From assembly GCA_008690995.1 (NCBI GenBank), contig VRMN01000004.1, positions 310,001-374,000 on the forward strand: a stretch of DNA of 64,000 nucleotides, in the 5' to 3' direction. Every line of letters begins with the position of its first letter. The stretch's first letter is position 1. The translations under genes were made by a program, and so were the position numbers. Positions 8,049 to 17,372 of the stretch are shown piece by piece. A model generated the notes under the pieces. It was not told the origin of the DNA and did no database searches. It saw nothing but the letters and a program-made list of their open reading frames with translations. The DNA comes from Porphyridium purpureum (lineage: Eukaryota > Rhodophyta > Bangiophyceae > Porphyridiales > Porphyridiaceae).

Positions 8049-10313
8049 TTGATGCCGCATGGAATTGCGTGCTGCGTCTGTGGCCGGAAGAATCGCGTGG
8101 CGTTCGTGACGCATCATGTCGGTCTCCGTGGGAGGGAGCGCAGTGGCGGGACACGATGTTGGATTTTGGGCCGTCATTATGGCGACGTGTGCGGTGTGCG
8201 ACTAGCCAGTGGAGCACGAAGACGCAGCAGACCGCCGCTCATCTGCAGTCGAGCTGCGAGAATCGTTGAACGCGTAAAGCCGAGCAGAGTTGGGGAATCT
8301 GGCCAGCAGGTTCCTGGGCAGACGGCCAAAGAAGAAGTGCTCGTGCATGCGTTGTGCGACGAACTACTAAGCCAAGGCAAGCGCGGGCGCGGTGTACGAG
8401 CGATTGCACGGATGCTGCGGATTGTTTACATTGCGGCGCTTGACTGTGAGCGGCGGTACAAGCTTCCGTCACACGGTGAAACGCCGGCGGCCCTTGATTC
8501 TATCAATCGCACAATTGAAGGGAGTGATACGTATGACCGCGAGGTGGTAGAATCCAGTTCGTATGCATCATCCGGGCCAGCACGCTCCGGGCAGCTATTT
8601 CAAACATGGCCTGACCATCGCACAGTATATCTTGAGTCGTGCCCAAATCAAGTTCGTTTGGTGTACGGCGTGACTTTTCCCGCGGCGAAGCAAGGTTGGA
8701 CTGTTCTGGGCGAATTACTGAATTGGAGAGAGCTCTCGCTTGACCAGGCACGACGCATGCAATCTATTTCGGTGCGCAACATACAGCCGCACATGCGATA
8801 CGGTAAGCACATGCTCATTCCAGAACCGAGTTTGCGCGCGTTGCTGGATGCCATGGCACGCATTCGCCTGGACGAGCGCGAACTAGATTCTGCATTTCGA
8901 GAATCACGTTTCGCGATTCGTCCCGGCGCAAGGGCAGCTCCAACTGCTATTGTGACACTGCCGCAACTACCTTCGGCCGGCCAGCGCACGGTGCACGTGC
9001 GATGCATCAACGCGGCGGGACACCGCCATGGTGACCGCAACCCGAGTCTTATCATGTGGATGAACAAAGACGGGAAGACTGGAGGAGCCATGTGCGCGGT
9101 ATGCAGGCAGAAGAATGAACCGTCACGCCCACTTACCTTCGCTGTGCAGTACAAAGATCAGAGACAGGCGTGGTTGTTCGAACCGGGCCAGCGTCACTCG
9201 GCGCGGGCGCAAAATAGGAAAGCCAAACATGAGACAAGGCTTGAAAAATCTCAAAGAAGAGACCAGCGTTCGGCGTCATCGAGTGTCCAGGCGGTGGTCG
9301 ACAATCATCCCGCGGCAGACGAACATGAGAATGACTCGTCAGGTGATGAAAAGCTCAGCGGCGCAGGCATTGCACAGGTGGACGGTCGCACAAAATCAAA
9401 ATCACCTGTAGGTGGGCATGTCATGAAAGCTGCACAGGTGGACGGTATGTATATTGGGTGCGCATTAAGGACCCGCTCTGTGGACGGCGAGTGCAAGCTT
9501 CACCGCACAATCGGCTCCGCTCTAAAAGGTTCGCTGATTGACATTCTTTTGTCTAGTGAGCGGCGGAGCAGCAGTGAGAGGCAAGAGCTACATGCGCAAG
9601 AAGTGCAATGGCTAGCGGTTCGGGAGGAGAAGAAGGACAACGCCACGAACGTACGTGCTGCTGCCGAGCCATATGAGCACGCGCAATCTGATTTGAAGCT
9701 ACCGACGCGCATCTTGTCGGTGAGCGTTATGAAGCCAAGCGCGTGGCGAGCGCTTGTTCGCAAACCAAGATTACCTTCTACCGCGTCGACAAGTACGACG
9801 GGCTCGAATTCCAAGTCCCCTGATGGGGCAAGTCCGCGCGTTCCGCGTGCGCCCGCCTCTTGGAAGCCAGTGGCGCAAGAGTGGGTTCTTTTTGACCTGG
9901 ACGACATCCGAGGTTTCGAGGATCCTACACAGAAGGAGCGCATAGCGAGAGTCGCGTCAGGGATGCTAGCCGTGATTCGTCGCGACGTGGAGCTATCTGG
10001 GCGTTGCGTGGTCATCCAGACGGGCCCGTGCGGCTTCCAGCTGTGGGCCGAGCTCCGCGAACCGCGACGCAGTCCCCGCGATTGGTTTGCGCAAGACAGT
10101 GTGCGCAGCTGGTACCGCGCCACCGCATTGCGCCTCCTGCAAGCCGCCCGCGCTGCCGGCGCATCCGAGGGCCACGTTGACATGTCGGCGTGTGCGGCTG
10201 GCCGCTTTGGCCGCCGTCCCTCATGGCGCATTCTTGCGTCTGGACACGTGTATCGCTCACGGGTCGTTGCGGTCGCAGCTCAGCGTGTCGCATCACGCTC
10301 AGTACGAGACTGA
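8049..10313 (+). CDS. Putative primase-like protein (CHC2-like zinc site plus AEP-like domain)
   Basis: 754 aa, not matched to a named gene. Two regions suggest nucleic-acid synthesis. Residues 319-352 hold Cys319, His325 or His327, a GDRNPSL motif, and Cys349-x2-Cys352, resembling the CHC2 zinc ribbon of primases (C..H..[DE]K.PSF..C..C). Residues 613-740 hold FDLDD (615-619, a possible AEP motif I), VIQTGPCGFQLW (656-667, like the TSPG.YQ.W segment of RepB-type primases), VDMS (Asp711, possible motif III) and AGRFGRRPSWR (717-727, like the R.aGf.NRK tail). The middle (~380-600) is low complexity. Residues 1-120 may be leader; an ATG at 8412 is an alternative start. The identification is by motif resemblance only. 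Confidence 0.4.
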   Translation: MMPHGIACCVCGRKNRVAFVTHHVGLRGRERSGGTRCWILGRHYGDVCGVRLASGARRRSRPPLICSRAARIVERVKPSRVGESGQQVPGQTAKEEVLVHALCDELLSQGKRGRGVRAIARMLRIVYIAALDCERRYKLPSHGETPAALDSINRTIEGSDTYDREVVESSSYASSGPARSGQLFQTWPDHRTVYLESCPNQVRLVYGVTFPAAKQGWTVLGELLNWRELSLDQARRMQSISVRNIQPHMRYGKHMLIPEPSLRALLDAMARIRLDERELDSAFRESRFAIRPGARAAPTAIVTLPQLPSAGQRTVHVRCINAAGHRHGDRNPSLIMWMNKDGKTGGAMCAVCRQKNEPSRPLTFAVQYKDQRQAWLFEPGQRHSARAQNRKAKHETRLEKSQRRDQRSASSSVQAVVDNHPAADEHENDSSGDEKLSGAGIAQVDGRTKSKSPVGGHVMKAAQVDGMYIGCALRTRSVDGECKLHRTIGSALKGSLIDILLSSERRSSSERQELHAQEVQWLAVREEKKDNATNVRAAAEPYEHAQSDLKLPTRILSVSVMKPSAWRALVRKPRLPSTASTSTTGSNSKSPDGASPRVPRAPASWKPVAQEWVLFDLDDIRGFEDPTQKERIARVASGMLAVIRRDVELSGRCVVIQTGPCGFQLWAELREPRRSPRDWFAQDSVRSWYRATALRLLQAARAAGASEGHVDMSACAAGRFGRRPSWRILASGHVYRSRVVAVAAQRVASRSVRD

Positions 10314-11115
10314 CTCCCGTGGTTCCTCCATCCACCCGTTCTTGTACGTCGCCGCAACCCCTCGCTTGCACCTGCCATCAAACGATCGGAGGCGCGCACG
10401 CGCTGTTCACGGGGCGTGCGCCGGCTCTCAGTCATCCGATAGATGAAAGTACGACGCTATTGCATCGCTGATCTTGTCCAAACCTTCCGACGCGCCATTT
10501 CACTGTTGAAGAACAAAGCTGCCGTTGCTTTCTCTTCAGTAGCTAGCGCACGTGTCCGCTGTCGTGTGCGCCCACTCTACTTGCCGATGAGGGTGCAATT
10601 AATCCGCAAAGACATGTGGATACCTCGTCTCTTCCGCCTTCTCGGCGAACACACGACAGCCGCGTGCCGGTCTTCCGCACGCCACTTTCAAACCCACTCT
10701 AGCCAAGCGTTGCGCGCGCTGCGCCTGACACGCGCACGTGCATTACACACGGTCTCAGCTTGCCGCTGCGAGCCTTGATGCGCGGCTTCTTCCCTTTCAC
10801 AAAAGCCACGTTCCGCCCTGTAATTTTCGGGGCCATAAACGACACGCTTGCACAGCAGACGCAAAACAGTGTCGGAGGGATTTGGAGGTCCCGCAAGGTC
10901 TTTTCGTTTCGACGAGGACAAGGCCTTTCGGGTTCGGCTTTGGCGTGACGGTCAAGTGCGCGCGGCTGCGGCGTCCAAGGTGCAAGCGCCCCGCACAACT
11001 CTTTACCCCCGTTTGTCCTTGGTGCATTCGAGTCGCTTGGTGGTGTGAAGAGCGCGCGGCGGGTCGTTGTGGTTTTGGAATTTATTGGCTTCGGGTTTAA
11101 GGTGTATCCACAACA
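10314..11115. other. Intergenic region, no supported gene
   Basis: About 800 bp between the primase-like gene and the metacaspase. Several short frames exist on both strands; none has family motifs. A minus-strand stretch beginning MAPKITGRNVAFVKGKK (46 codons) is basic but unrecognised. No repeat or RNA gene seen. Confidence 0.5.
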
Positions 11116-12645
11116 ATGTGGTCGTCAAGTTATGCGCCCGGAAGCGCTCCTCAGCAGCCGGGAACTTTCTATGGAGCGCAGCCGCCGCCGCCGCCGCAGC
11201 AGCAGCAGCAGCAGTATGGTGCGCCAGTTCCCGGTCCACCTGCTCAGTATGGAGCTCCGCCACCCGCAAACGGCCAAGCAGTCTACTCGCAGGGGCAGCC
11301 GGCATATGCAGGGTACCAGCCCGCGCAGCCGCACTATGGTGCGCCAGTTCCCGGTCAACCTGCTCCGTATGGAGCTCCGCCACCCGCAAACGGCCAAGCA
11401 GCCTACCCGCAGGGGCAGCCAGCATACACAGGGTATCAGCCCGCACAGCCGCAGCCGTATCAGCAGTACCCGCCGGAGCAGCCTATTCTGGCAAGCATGG
11501 TGTCTTCCAACGCGCTGGGCACAAAGAAGCTAAGTATCAATTACTACCAGGACTCGCGCTTGCCCGCGTCCGCACAGCAGCCGCAGGCTCCGCAGTATTA
11601 TCAGCAGCAGCCACAGACCCCGCAGTACTACCAGCAGCAGTCGCAGGCTCCTCCAGTTCAGCATCCGGGCTACGGCCCTGCCGCGCCGAAGGCACCTGCC
11701 ACGGGTCGAAGAAAGGCAGTATTGATCGGTATCAATTACACGGGTACGCGGAACCAGTTAAAAGGCTGTGTGAACGACGTAAGATTCATCAAGCATCTGC
11801 TGCAGACTCGTTTTGGTTTCAAGGACGAGGATTTCTTCATATTGACCGACGAGGACCCGAAAATCTCTGGCGTGCGACGCGCCGCTCCCACGCGTTATAA
11901 CATAATTGACGCGCTGCGGTGGTTAATTGGCGGCGTGACTGCGGGTGACTCTCTATTCTTTCACTTCTCTGGGCACGGCTCCCAGGTGCGCGACACGAAC
12001 GGTGACGAGGAAGACGGCTACGACGAAACTATTTTGCCAGTAGACTTTCAGCGCGCCGGGCAGATTGTGGACGATGAATTACACGCGATTCTGGTGAAGC
12101 CGCTCCCGGCGGGTGCGCGCCTGACTGCGCTCATCGACGCGTGTCACAGCGGCACAGGACTGGACTTGCCGTACGTGATGGATGTGGACCAGTACGATCC
12201 AAGTGCGGTGGCGGCTTCTGGCTATGGACGAGGCGCGCAGCAGCGTGGGGGAGGCAACGAGCGCGGTCTCATAGGCGCCATGATCGGTGCTGGTCTAATG
12301 GCGAGTGCATCGTACGGTGCGCCACCGCCGAACAAGCGAAAGAAGTATCAGAAAAAAGTGCCGCTCGCGCCGGCGTGCGCGGGCGATGCGGTGCTATTTA
12401 GCGGCTGCGACGACCACCAGACCAGCGCCGACACGAGCGGGCTGTCGGGCGGAACGTCGACGGGCGCAATGACCTACTGCTTTGTCGAGGCGATCGAGCA
12501 TGGCAGTGTGTCAGACTGGCACCAATACACGTACGGCTCCCTGCTGAGCACCATGCGAAGCAAGCTCCTGAAGAAAGGGTACAAGCAGCGTCCGCAACTG
12601 AGCAGTGGCAAGCCGATGAGCGCTTCCACGCCCTTCCGCATCTAA
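11116..12645 (+). CDS. Type I metacaspase
   Basis: Caspase-fold cysteine peptidase that cleaves after Arg or Lys and acts in stress responses and programmed death of plants, fungi and protists. The catalytic His287 is in HFSGHGSQ and the catalytic Cys343 in IDACHSGT. The p20 domain starts at RRKAVLIGINYTGT (~200) and the p10-like part runs to SSGKPMSASTPFRI. The N-terminal ~190 residues are a Pro/Gln/Tyr-rich prodomain, as in type I enzymes. It includes two 40-residue tandem repeats encoded at 11215-11334 and 11335-11454. The usual zinc-finger prodomain motif is not visible. Between the catalytic Cys and the p10 part sits a basic insert with PNKRKKYQKK. Confidence 0.95.
   Translation: MWSSSYAPGSAPQQPGTFYGAQPPPPPQQQQQQYGAPVPGPPAQYGAPPPANGQAVYSQGQPAYAGYQPAQPHYGAPVPGQPAPYGAPPPANGQAAYPQGQPAYTGYQPAQPQPYQQYPPEQPILASMVSSNALGTKKLSINYYQDSRLPASAQQPQAPQYYQQQPQTPQYYQQQSQAPPVQHPGYGPAAPKAPATGRRKAVLIGINYTGTRNQLKGCVNDVRFIKHLLQTRFGFKDEDFFILTDEDPKISGVRRAAPTRYNIIDALRWLIGGVTAGDSLFFHFSGHGSQVRDTNGDEEDGYDETILPVDFQRAGQIVDDELHAILVKPLPAGARLTALIDACHSGTGLDLPYVMDVDQYDPSAVAASGYGRGAQQRGGGNERGLIGAMIGAGLMASASYGAPPPNKRKKYQKKVPLAPACAGDAVLFSGCDDHQTSADTSGLSGGTSTGAMTYCFVEAIEHGSVSDWHQYTYGSLLSTMRSKLLKKGYKQRPQLSSGKPMSASTPFRI
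11215..11454 (+). repeat. Two 120-bp tandem repeats inside the metacaspase
   Basis: Units 11215-11334 and 11335-11454 are about 90% alike and in frame, encoding 40-residue blocks beginning YGAPVPGPPAQYGAPPPANG and YGAPVPGQPAPYGAPPPANG. The near identity suggests a recent in-frame duplication of the prodomain, so copy number may vary among strains. Confidence 0.9.
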
Positions 12646-13772
12646 CTGGGCGCGGGCACCGTTGGCCATGGCCCCGGCCGACACTGGCGAGGAGCAGAGT
12701 GAGCGATAAATTACATCAAGTTATGCCGCATCCGCAGCGCGACACGCAGGCCGCGTGCGCTGCGCTGCCGCGACGGCGCGTGATCGTGCGCATCACGAGC
12801 CTCATGATTCGTGCCGCCGGCCCGAGCACCTGCTCACACTAGCACCAAAGTCTGCATGACATGGCAATGGCTCCTGTTCCACCGGCGCGCATCATCGCGC
12901 ACTTCCCTTCGATGCCGCAAAGGACACGGCGCCGTTCAGCGACGTGGATCGAGCACCCCATGACCCCCAACCATTTCGCGGAGAAAATGCGCCGTGTGCG
13001 TTCGTGGTCATTGGCGGATCCGCCGCATGAGCCGCCCACACCCTCCCCGCTCGAACCGAGCACACTGTACCTCTTCCACCTCACAAAAAATCCTTTCCTA
13101 TCAAAACACGACATTTTACTATGCATCATCCAAAACAATTCTGTTTGCCTTTTCCGGACGCGCGCGTGTGTGGGGCGATCCGGGGGTTATGATTTCCGGC
13201 CGGGTGCGCTCAGCCGGTGATTCTACGTTCCGCTTTTGTCGCTATTTTGTGGTCGTTTTTTGTGCGTGTGCGTGTGTGTTGTGTGTTCTGCGCTGGAAAG
13301 CGGTTCACGCCACAAAACCAAGTCCACCACAAGAACGGGACCCGCACGACCTCCCTTTGAAACCACCACAACTGCGGCGCCGGAGCGCCGGCGCGCCGGA
13401 GTGGAGGTTCGGCGCTGCGCGTGATGGCCGATTTCTGTACCCAAAACGGGCTGGATTGTGATTATTGGCCGGGACGGCGGGTGAGTGTGTGTTTGGGTAA
13501 GTGTGGGTTGTTGTGCGTGTTGTGTGTGTGTGTGTGCTTGCTTTGATTTGTGGCGGCACGGCATGATGACGTGCCGCGATAATTTTAATACAGCGATGCT
13601 AAAAACGGCACAGAACCCTCGTTTCTTCATGGGCGCGTTTGTGGATGTTTGTGAGAGAAACGAGCCGGCGGGGTCGGACGTGCTGTGCGGATCCTCCTCT
13701 TTGGTCATGCATGATGAACGCGCACGCTGAATCGGATCGACGTGAAGTCATCGTCATCAGCAGCATCACTAT

Positions 13773-13804
<32 letters not shown>

Positions 13805-14079
13805 GTCATGACCATGGCGTTGACCATCATGTGAACGTCGACTGAGCCTCCTGTGCAACCCGCCTACAGGCAACCGAGAACGCACGGCATAGTTGAGGGG
13901 GCGATTCCGCACGTGATCGAGCGGGAGGTGGCGTGGTATAAAGGGACGCGAAAGGCTCGCTGACATGGCGACCACGTGTTGGGGTTCACGCGCGGAGGGG
14001 CTGTGTAAGAACATCGGCAAGCGCGTAAGCAACAACAAGAAACCATTCACGAAGAGACTGAGCGCCACGTGCGGCCTCG
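12646..14079. other. 1.4-kb intergenic region with simple repeats
   Basis: No gene with recognisable content on either strand. It holds CACTGTAC at 13063-13070, a GT-rich tract at about 13485-13540, and a CAG/CAGCAG run at about 13771-13802. It is long for this gene-dense window, so it could hold the promoter of the downstream zinc-finger gene or an unrecognised RNA. Confidence 0.5.
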
Positions 14080-16026
14080 ATGGGAGCTGACCGAGTATAC
14101 AAGCACGACGGCTTGGGACCTGGACTCAACACGCGCTATATGAGCAGTAGCGGCGGCAGCAGCGGCAGCAGCGGCGACGGCGGCGGCGAACACAATGCAA
14201 TGAGTTGGTTGGCCGGCGACAGCGAAGCAGAGCCGCACTTGTTGCAGACATCTGCGGCGCCGCTCGAAACCTTTGGCTCGCTCGACCTGACAACCATTTT
14301 TGCAGACATTGACCAGATCACACACATCGACGATACCTCGCGGCCAAATGAAGCGGCAGCACCGGAGCACGCCGACGCCGGCCCCAGTAAGCCACATTCG
14401 ATATTGAAGCGGGAGGCGCGGCAATTGCCGCCCATGATACCAGTCGCGCCTGGGCCAAAGTTCGGCTTCTCGCGGGAGAGCACGCAGCCCTCGATGGACT
14501 TGGAACACAGTGACGACGAGTTCAGCGTCGACTACCTGCTGGATCGCATCCAAGACGTCATTGCGGATGAGCAAGTTTTTGAGTGGCTAATGGCCAGCGA
14601 GCCCACGGTGCCCGTGGGCGTGCTGCTTGATGACCTCAATGGACTGGACTACATTTGTTCGGAAACATGGAGCTCCGTGGACACAGCCTCGGACGTCAGT
14701 GCACGCACCGCGAAGCATCAGACGCAGGATCGTGTGTGCATCGTGCCGTTTGCAAGTGTAGAAAATCACGTGCTTGTGAGTGTCCTGCAGACTGCCGAGC
14801 CGACTTTCTCTCGGACACCAGAAAAGGACGCCTTGGTGCGGAACAAGCGGAGGTCCGAGAGTTGTGATGTTTCCTCAGGTTCCGACAGTGAAAGTGTCTT
14901 GAAGCGCTCACGGTCTGGAGGACTGCCGGCAAGTCCACCGACCATTCAACGCTCAGCATCAACTTCACCACAGGCTCCGATTCACGCCGTCAGTCACGCT
15001 GTGGTTCGTCGGTCGGAAAGCGAAGAGATCCAGTTCATCCAATTTTTGTGGAGCGCGGCGCGCGACAGACTCACCATTCGGTTCGAAAGTTGTGCGCAAG
15101 CTCAGGGCGTGCGCTCGGCGGTGGCACATCTGCAACGTCAGCCCGGTGACGGCGAGGCGACAATCCCATCCCGCCTCGCGACCGTGCGCGCGTATGCAGC
15201 AAAGCAGCTCCACACGCATTGCCGCACAGTTGCGGACCTCGAGCACGCGACAAGTGCAGAGCACACGTGGAGCGAATTTCAAAGGATGCAGGGCCACGTG
15301 AATGACGCCACCGGCTTTGTCTTGGAATACACGCCCGCGCGTATCACCCGACGCAAAGTTCAGGTCGAGCGCTGGAGCCAGGTGCGCTCGTTGAGGCCCC
15401 GCGTGGCTGCATCCAACGCTCAGCCGAGCATCTGGCGAATGCATTCGTCCCCAGATCCGGACTCAAGCGCGCGGCATGGATGGCTTCCGGACGTGCTGGC
15501 CTTAAAACCGGAACCCTCTCAAACGCAAGGCCACATGAAGTCGGAGGCGGGGATACGGACGCACAGCGCTGAAGACTGGGTCCGAAAAACGCGCCCGGGC
15601 TCAAGCGTTGGTGCACACAAGATGTCTCTTGGATCGACTCTGAACCTACAGCGAGCACGCAACAGTCTTGTCGGTAATGTGGTGCTTGTCACCAGCGAAG
15701 GTACGGGCAGAGTTGCTGCAGGCACGCTTGCAACTGACGATACGATTTGGCTTCCAGCAAGACGGGCTCCACCTTTGTCCAGCGGATCGACACACACAAA
15801 TTCCAGCACAGAGGAGAACGCCGACGCTAGCATTGGACCGGGTACGCCTCCCGCGTTCCCGTGTCACCATTGTGGGAAGCGATTCAAACGCGTTCATGAC
15901 CGTCGCCGTCATGAGCTTGAAATACACAGCAGTGATACGGTCGTCGAGTGCGACATTTGCGGCGTGCGCATGGCGAGGAAGTCCAATTTGATGCGGCACC
16001 GACAAAACGTACACGGTAAGAAATAA
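14080..16026 (+). CDS. C2H2 zinc-finger protein (probable transcription factor)
   Basis: 648 aa with two C2H2 zinc fingers at the very C-terminus: finger 1 FPCHHCGKRFKRVHDRRRH..IH (593-616) and finger 2 CDICGVRMARKSNLMRH..VH (622-643). HGKK ends the protein. Paired terminal fingers of this kind bind DNA in many eukaryotic regulators. The rest is Ser/Thr/Pro-rich and mostly disordered, with a Gly/Ser run (~22-40), acidic patches (DLEHSDDEFSVDYLLDRIQDV) and a basic KRSRSGG that may be a nuclear signal. Residues ~300-450 look helical but are not recognised. Start uncertain: 14080 or the ATG at 14140. AATAAA-like sequence directly follows the stop. Confidence 0.75.
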   Translation: MGADRVYKHDGLGPGLNTRYMSSSGGSSGSSGDGGGEHNAMSWLAGDSEAEPHLLQTSAAPLETFGSLDLTTIFADIDQITHIDDTSRPNEAAAPEHADAGPSKPHSILKREARQLPPMIPVAPGPKFGFSRESTQPSMDLEHSDDEFSVDYLLDRIQDVIADEQVFEWLMASEPTVPVGVLLDDLNGLDYICSETWSSVDTASDVSARTAKHQTQDRVCIVPFASVENHVLVSVLQTAEPTFSRTPEKDALVRNKRRSESCDVSSGSDSESVLKRSRSGGLPASPPTIQRSASTSPQAPIHAVSHAVVRRSESEEIQFIQFLWSAARDRLTIRFESCAQAQGVRSAVAHLQRQPGDGEATIPSRLATVRAYAAKQLHTHCRTVADLEHATSAEHTWSEFQRMQGHVNDATGFVLEYTPARITRRKVQVERWSQVRSLRPRVAASNAQPSIWRMHSSPDPDSSARHGWLPDVLALKPEPSQTQGHMKSEAGIRTHSAEDWVRKTRPGSSVGAHKMSLGSTLNLQRARNSLVGNVVLVTSEGTGRVAAGTLATDDTIWLPARRAPPLSSGSTHTNSSTEENADASIGPGTPPAFPCHHCGKRFKRVHDRRRHELEIHSSDTVVECDICGVRMARKSNLMRHRQNVHGKK

Positions 16027-16254
16027 AACAACAAGTTTGTTTTTCTTTTTTGGAGCGAGGAAAGAAAGGAAGGAGTTTGAGCGTATATTCTCGCCCTCCG
16101 CTTGATAACGAGGTCATCATGGATCAAGTTTGCCTTTCTCACCACAATGTACGTGAGAAAAAGGCTTGACAGTTCACACTTTAGGTCATTCTCACGTCCT
16201 GCCAGCGTGTGCATGGCATGGTCAAAGGTCTTCTCCAGACACGGTCATGCTTAA

Positions 16255-17283
16255 CTACATGCCAGCTTCAGCAAGCCTCGCGGGTTGGCAGGCAAGGGAA
16301 AGGGCATGGTCAACGTCAGCATACACCAAGATTCCGGTGTCGCGGTACGCATATAGAACACGCTCTTCTGCAGCATCCAAGACCAATGTTGCGCCTTGTC
16401 GAACTATGAGCTCCTGCTTTTCCGGGCTCAACTCGAACCATCGTGGTATAATGTCGATCATGTTCTGAAGACGCACGGTAGCGAGTTCAAATGGGCGCTG
16501 GTATTGCGAGCCCAAGACATCAAACATATTTGCGTCCAAAAACTTGATGGCGCCCTTCGACCACTTCTCAATGCTTCTGTCGCGGGAGCCTATGTAGCCG
16601 CCCAGAACGCGCCGCAGCGTGCCCGGAGATCCAATTCCGGCCAGCATGGCAAATAGTTTGACATATGGGTGCACTTGAGCCCGCTCTCCGAGGAATCCCT
16701 TGTACAGATCCAAGGCTTCATACGCTGCAGCGGTTTCATCGGCGTACACGTACTCAATCGGGAATCCAGTGATTTGCGCAAACAGACGGGCGTTTTCCGG
16801 CGAGCCGATGCCAACGCACACCAGGTTCACGTTCTTGTCTTCAAGCACTTGCAGCTCTGGTAAGAGCCTCTGTGCATACTCGAATGTCGTGAGGTCGCCA
16901 AAGTGCGTGAACATGCACAGGTACGTCCGCCTTCCTGCCGTGTTCAACAAGCTGGCAAGCGAGATACTCCAGTCGAGCTTGCTGGCCTCGTCCTGGTCGT
17001 CCAGAGCGGCACCACACGGTTTCACCTGCACATCCTTGAGGGCATCCAAAACCTGTGTGTAATCCAGCAGGTTCACTTTGGTCTTCAGCGAGGCCGGCTC
17101 TGCGTCGTCCCTTTGCTGCGCGCGCATCAGGCGCGACCGGCAAGCATTCGCACCCGCCACAACAGCCACGCGCGGGCGCTTCACCCAGAGTCGCTCTCTG
17201 CACACAGATACCCCTGACGGAGTGTCCAGCGCACCGCCGCAAACGCCGCAACCTCTTCCGACAACACTCACAAACGCCGCCAT
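16255..17283 (-). CDS. Peroxiredoxin-like 2 (AhpC/TSA_2) family protein, probably plastid-targeted
   Basis: 342 aa. Residues ~105-300 follow the thioredoxin-fold AhpC-TSA_2/PRXL2 pattern found in plants and cyanobacteria: TYLCMFTHFGDLTTFEYAQRL, then VNLVCVGIGSPENARLFAQITGFPIEYVYAD, then ALDLYKGF. At the position where redox-active members have Cys-x-x-Cys, this protein has GDLT, so peroxidase chemistry is doubtful; some cyanobacterial and plant relatives are similar. The first ~60 residues are Arg/Val/Ala-rich with few acids, as a plastid transit peptide. The gene is head to head with GAR transformylase, with only 89 bp between start codons. Function unknown beyond the family. Confidence 0.75.
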   Translation of the reverse strand: MAAFVSVVGRGCGVCGGALDTPSGVSVCRERLWVKRPRVAVVAGANACRSRLMRAQQRDDAEPASLKTKVNLLDYTQVLDALKDVQVKPCGAALDDQDEASKLDWSISLASLLNTAGRRTYLCMFTHFGDLTTFEYAQRLLPELQVLEDKNVNLVCVGIGSPENARLFAQITGFPIEYVYADETAAAYEALDLYKGFLGERAQVHPYVKLFAMLAGIGSPGTLRRVLGGYIGSRDRSIEKWSKGAIKFLDANMFDVLGSQYQRPFELATVRLQNMIDIIPRWFELSPEKQELIVRQGATLVLDAAEERVLYAYRDTGILVYADVDHALSLACQPARLAEAGM

Positions 17284-17372
17284 CGCATTTGGCCACTCTT
17301 CCGCCCTCTACCTGCAGCTCCAAAGTTAGTAGCTCCGCCGAGCGACGAGGCAGCGAGCGATCGGGACGTTGA

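Noticed and set aside
10699-10998. Minus-strand frame containing MAPKITGRNVAFVKGKK
   Set aside because: Basic and ribosomal-protein-like in flavour, but I could not match it to any family and it stops after 46 codons.
11067-11900. 277-codon frame overlapping the metacaspase
   Set aside because: It is the +1-shifted shadow of the metacaspase; its sequence is repetitive Ala/Ser/Trp without motifs, while the other frame has intact catalytic residues.
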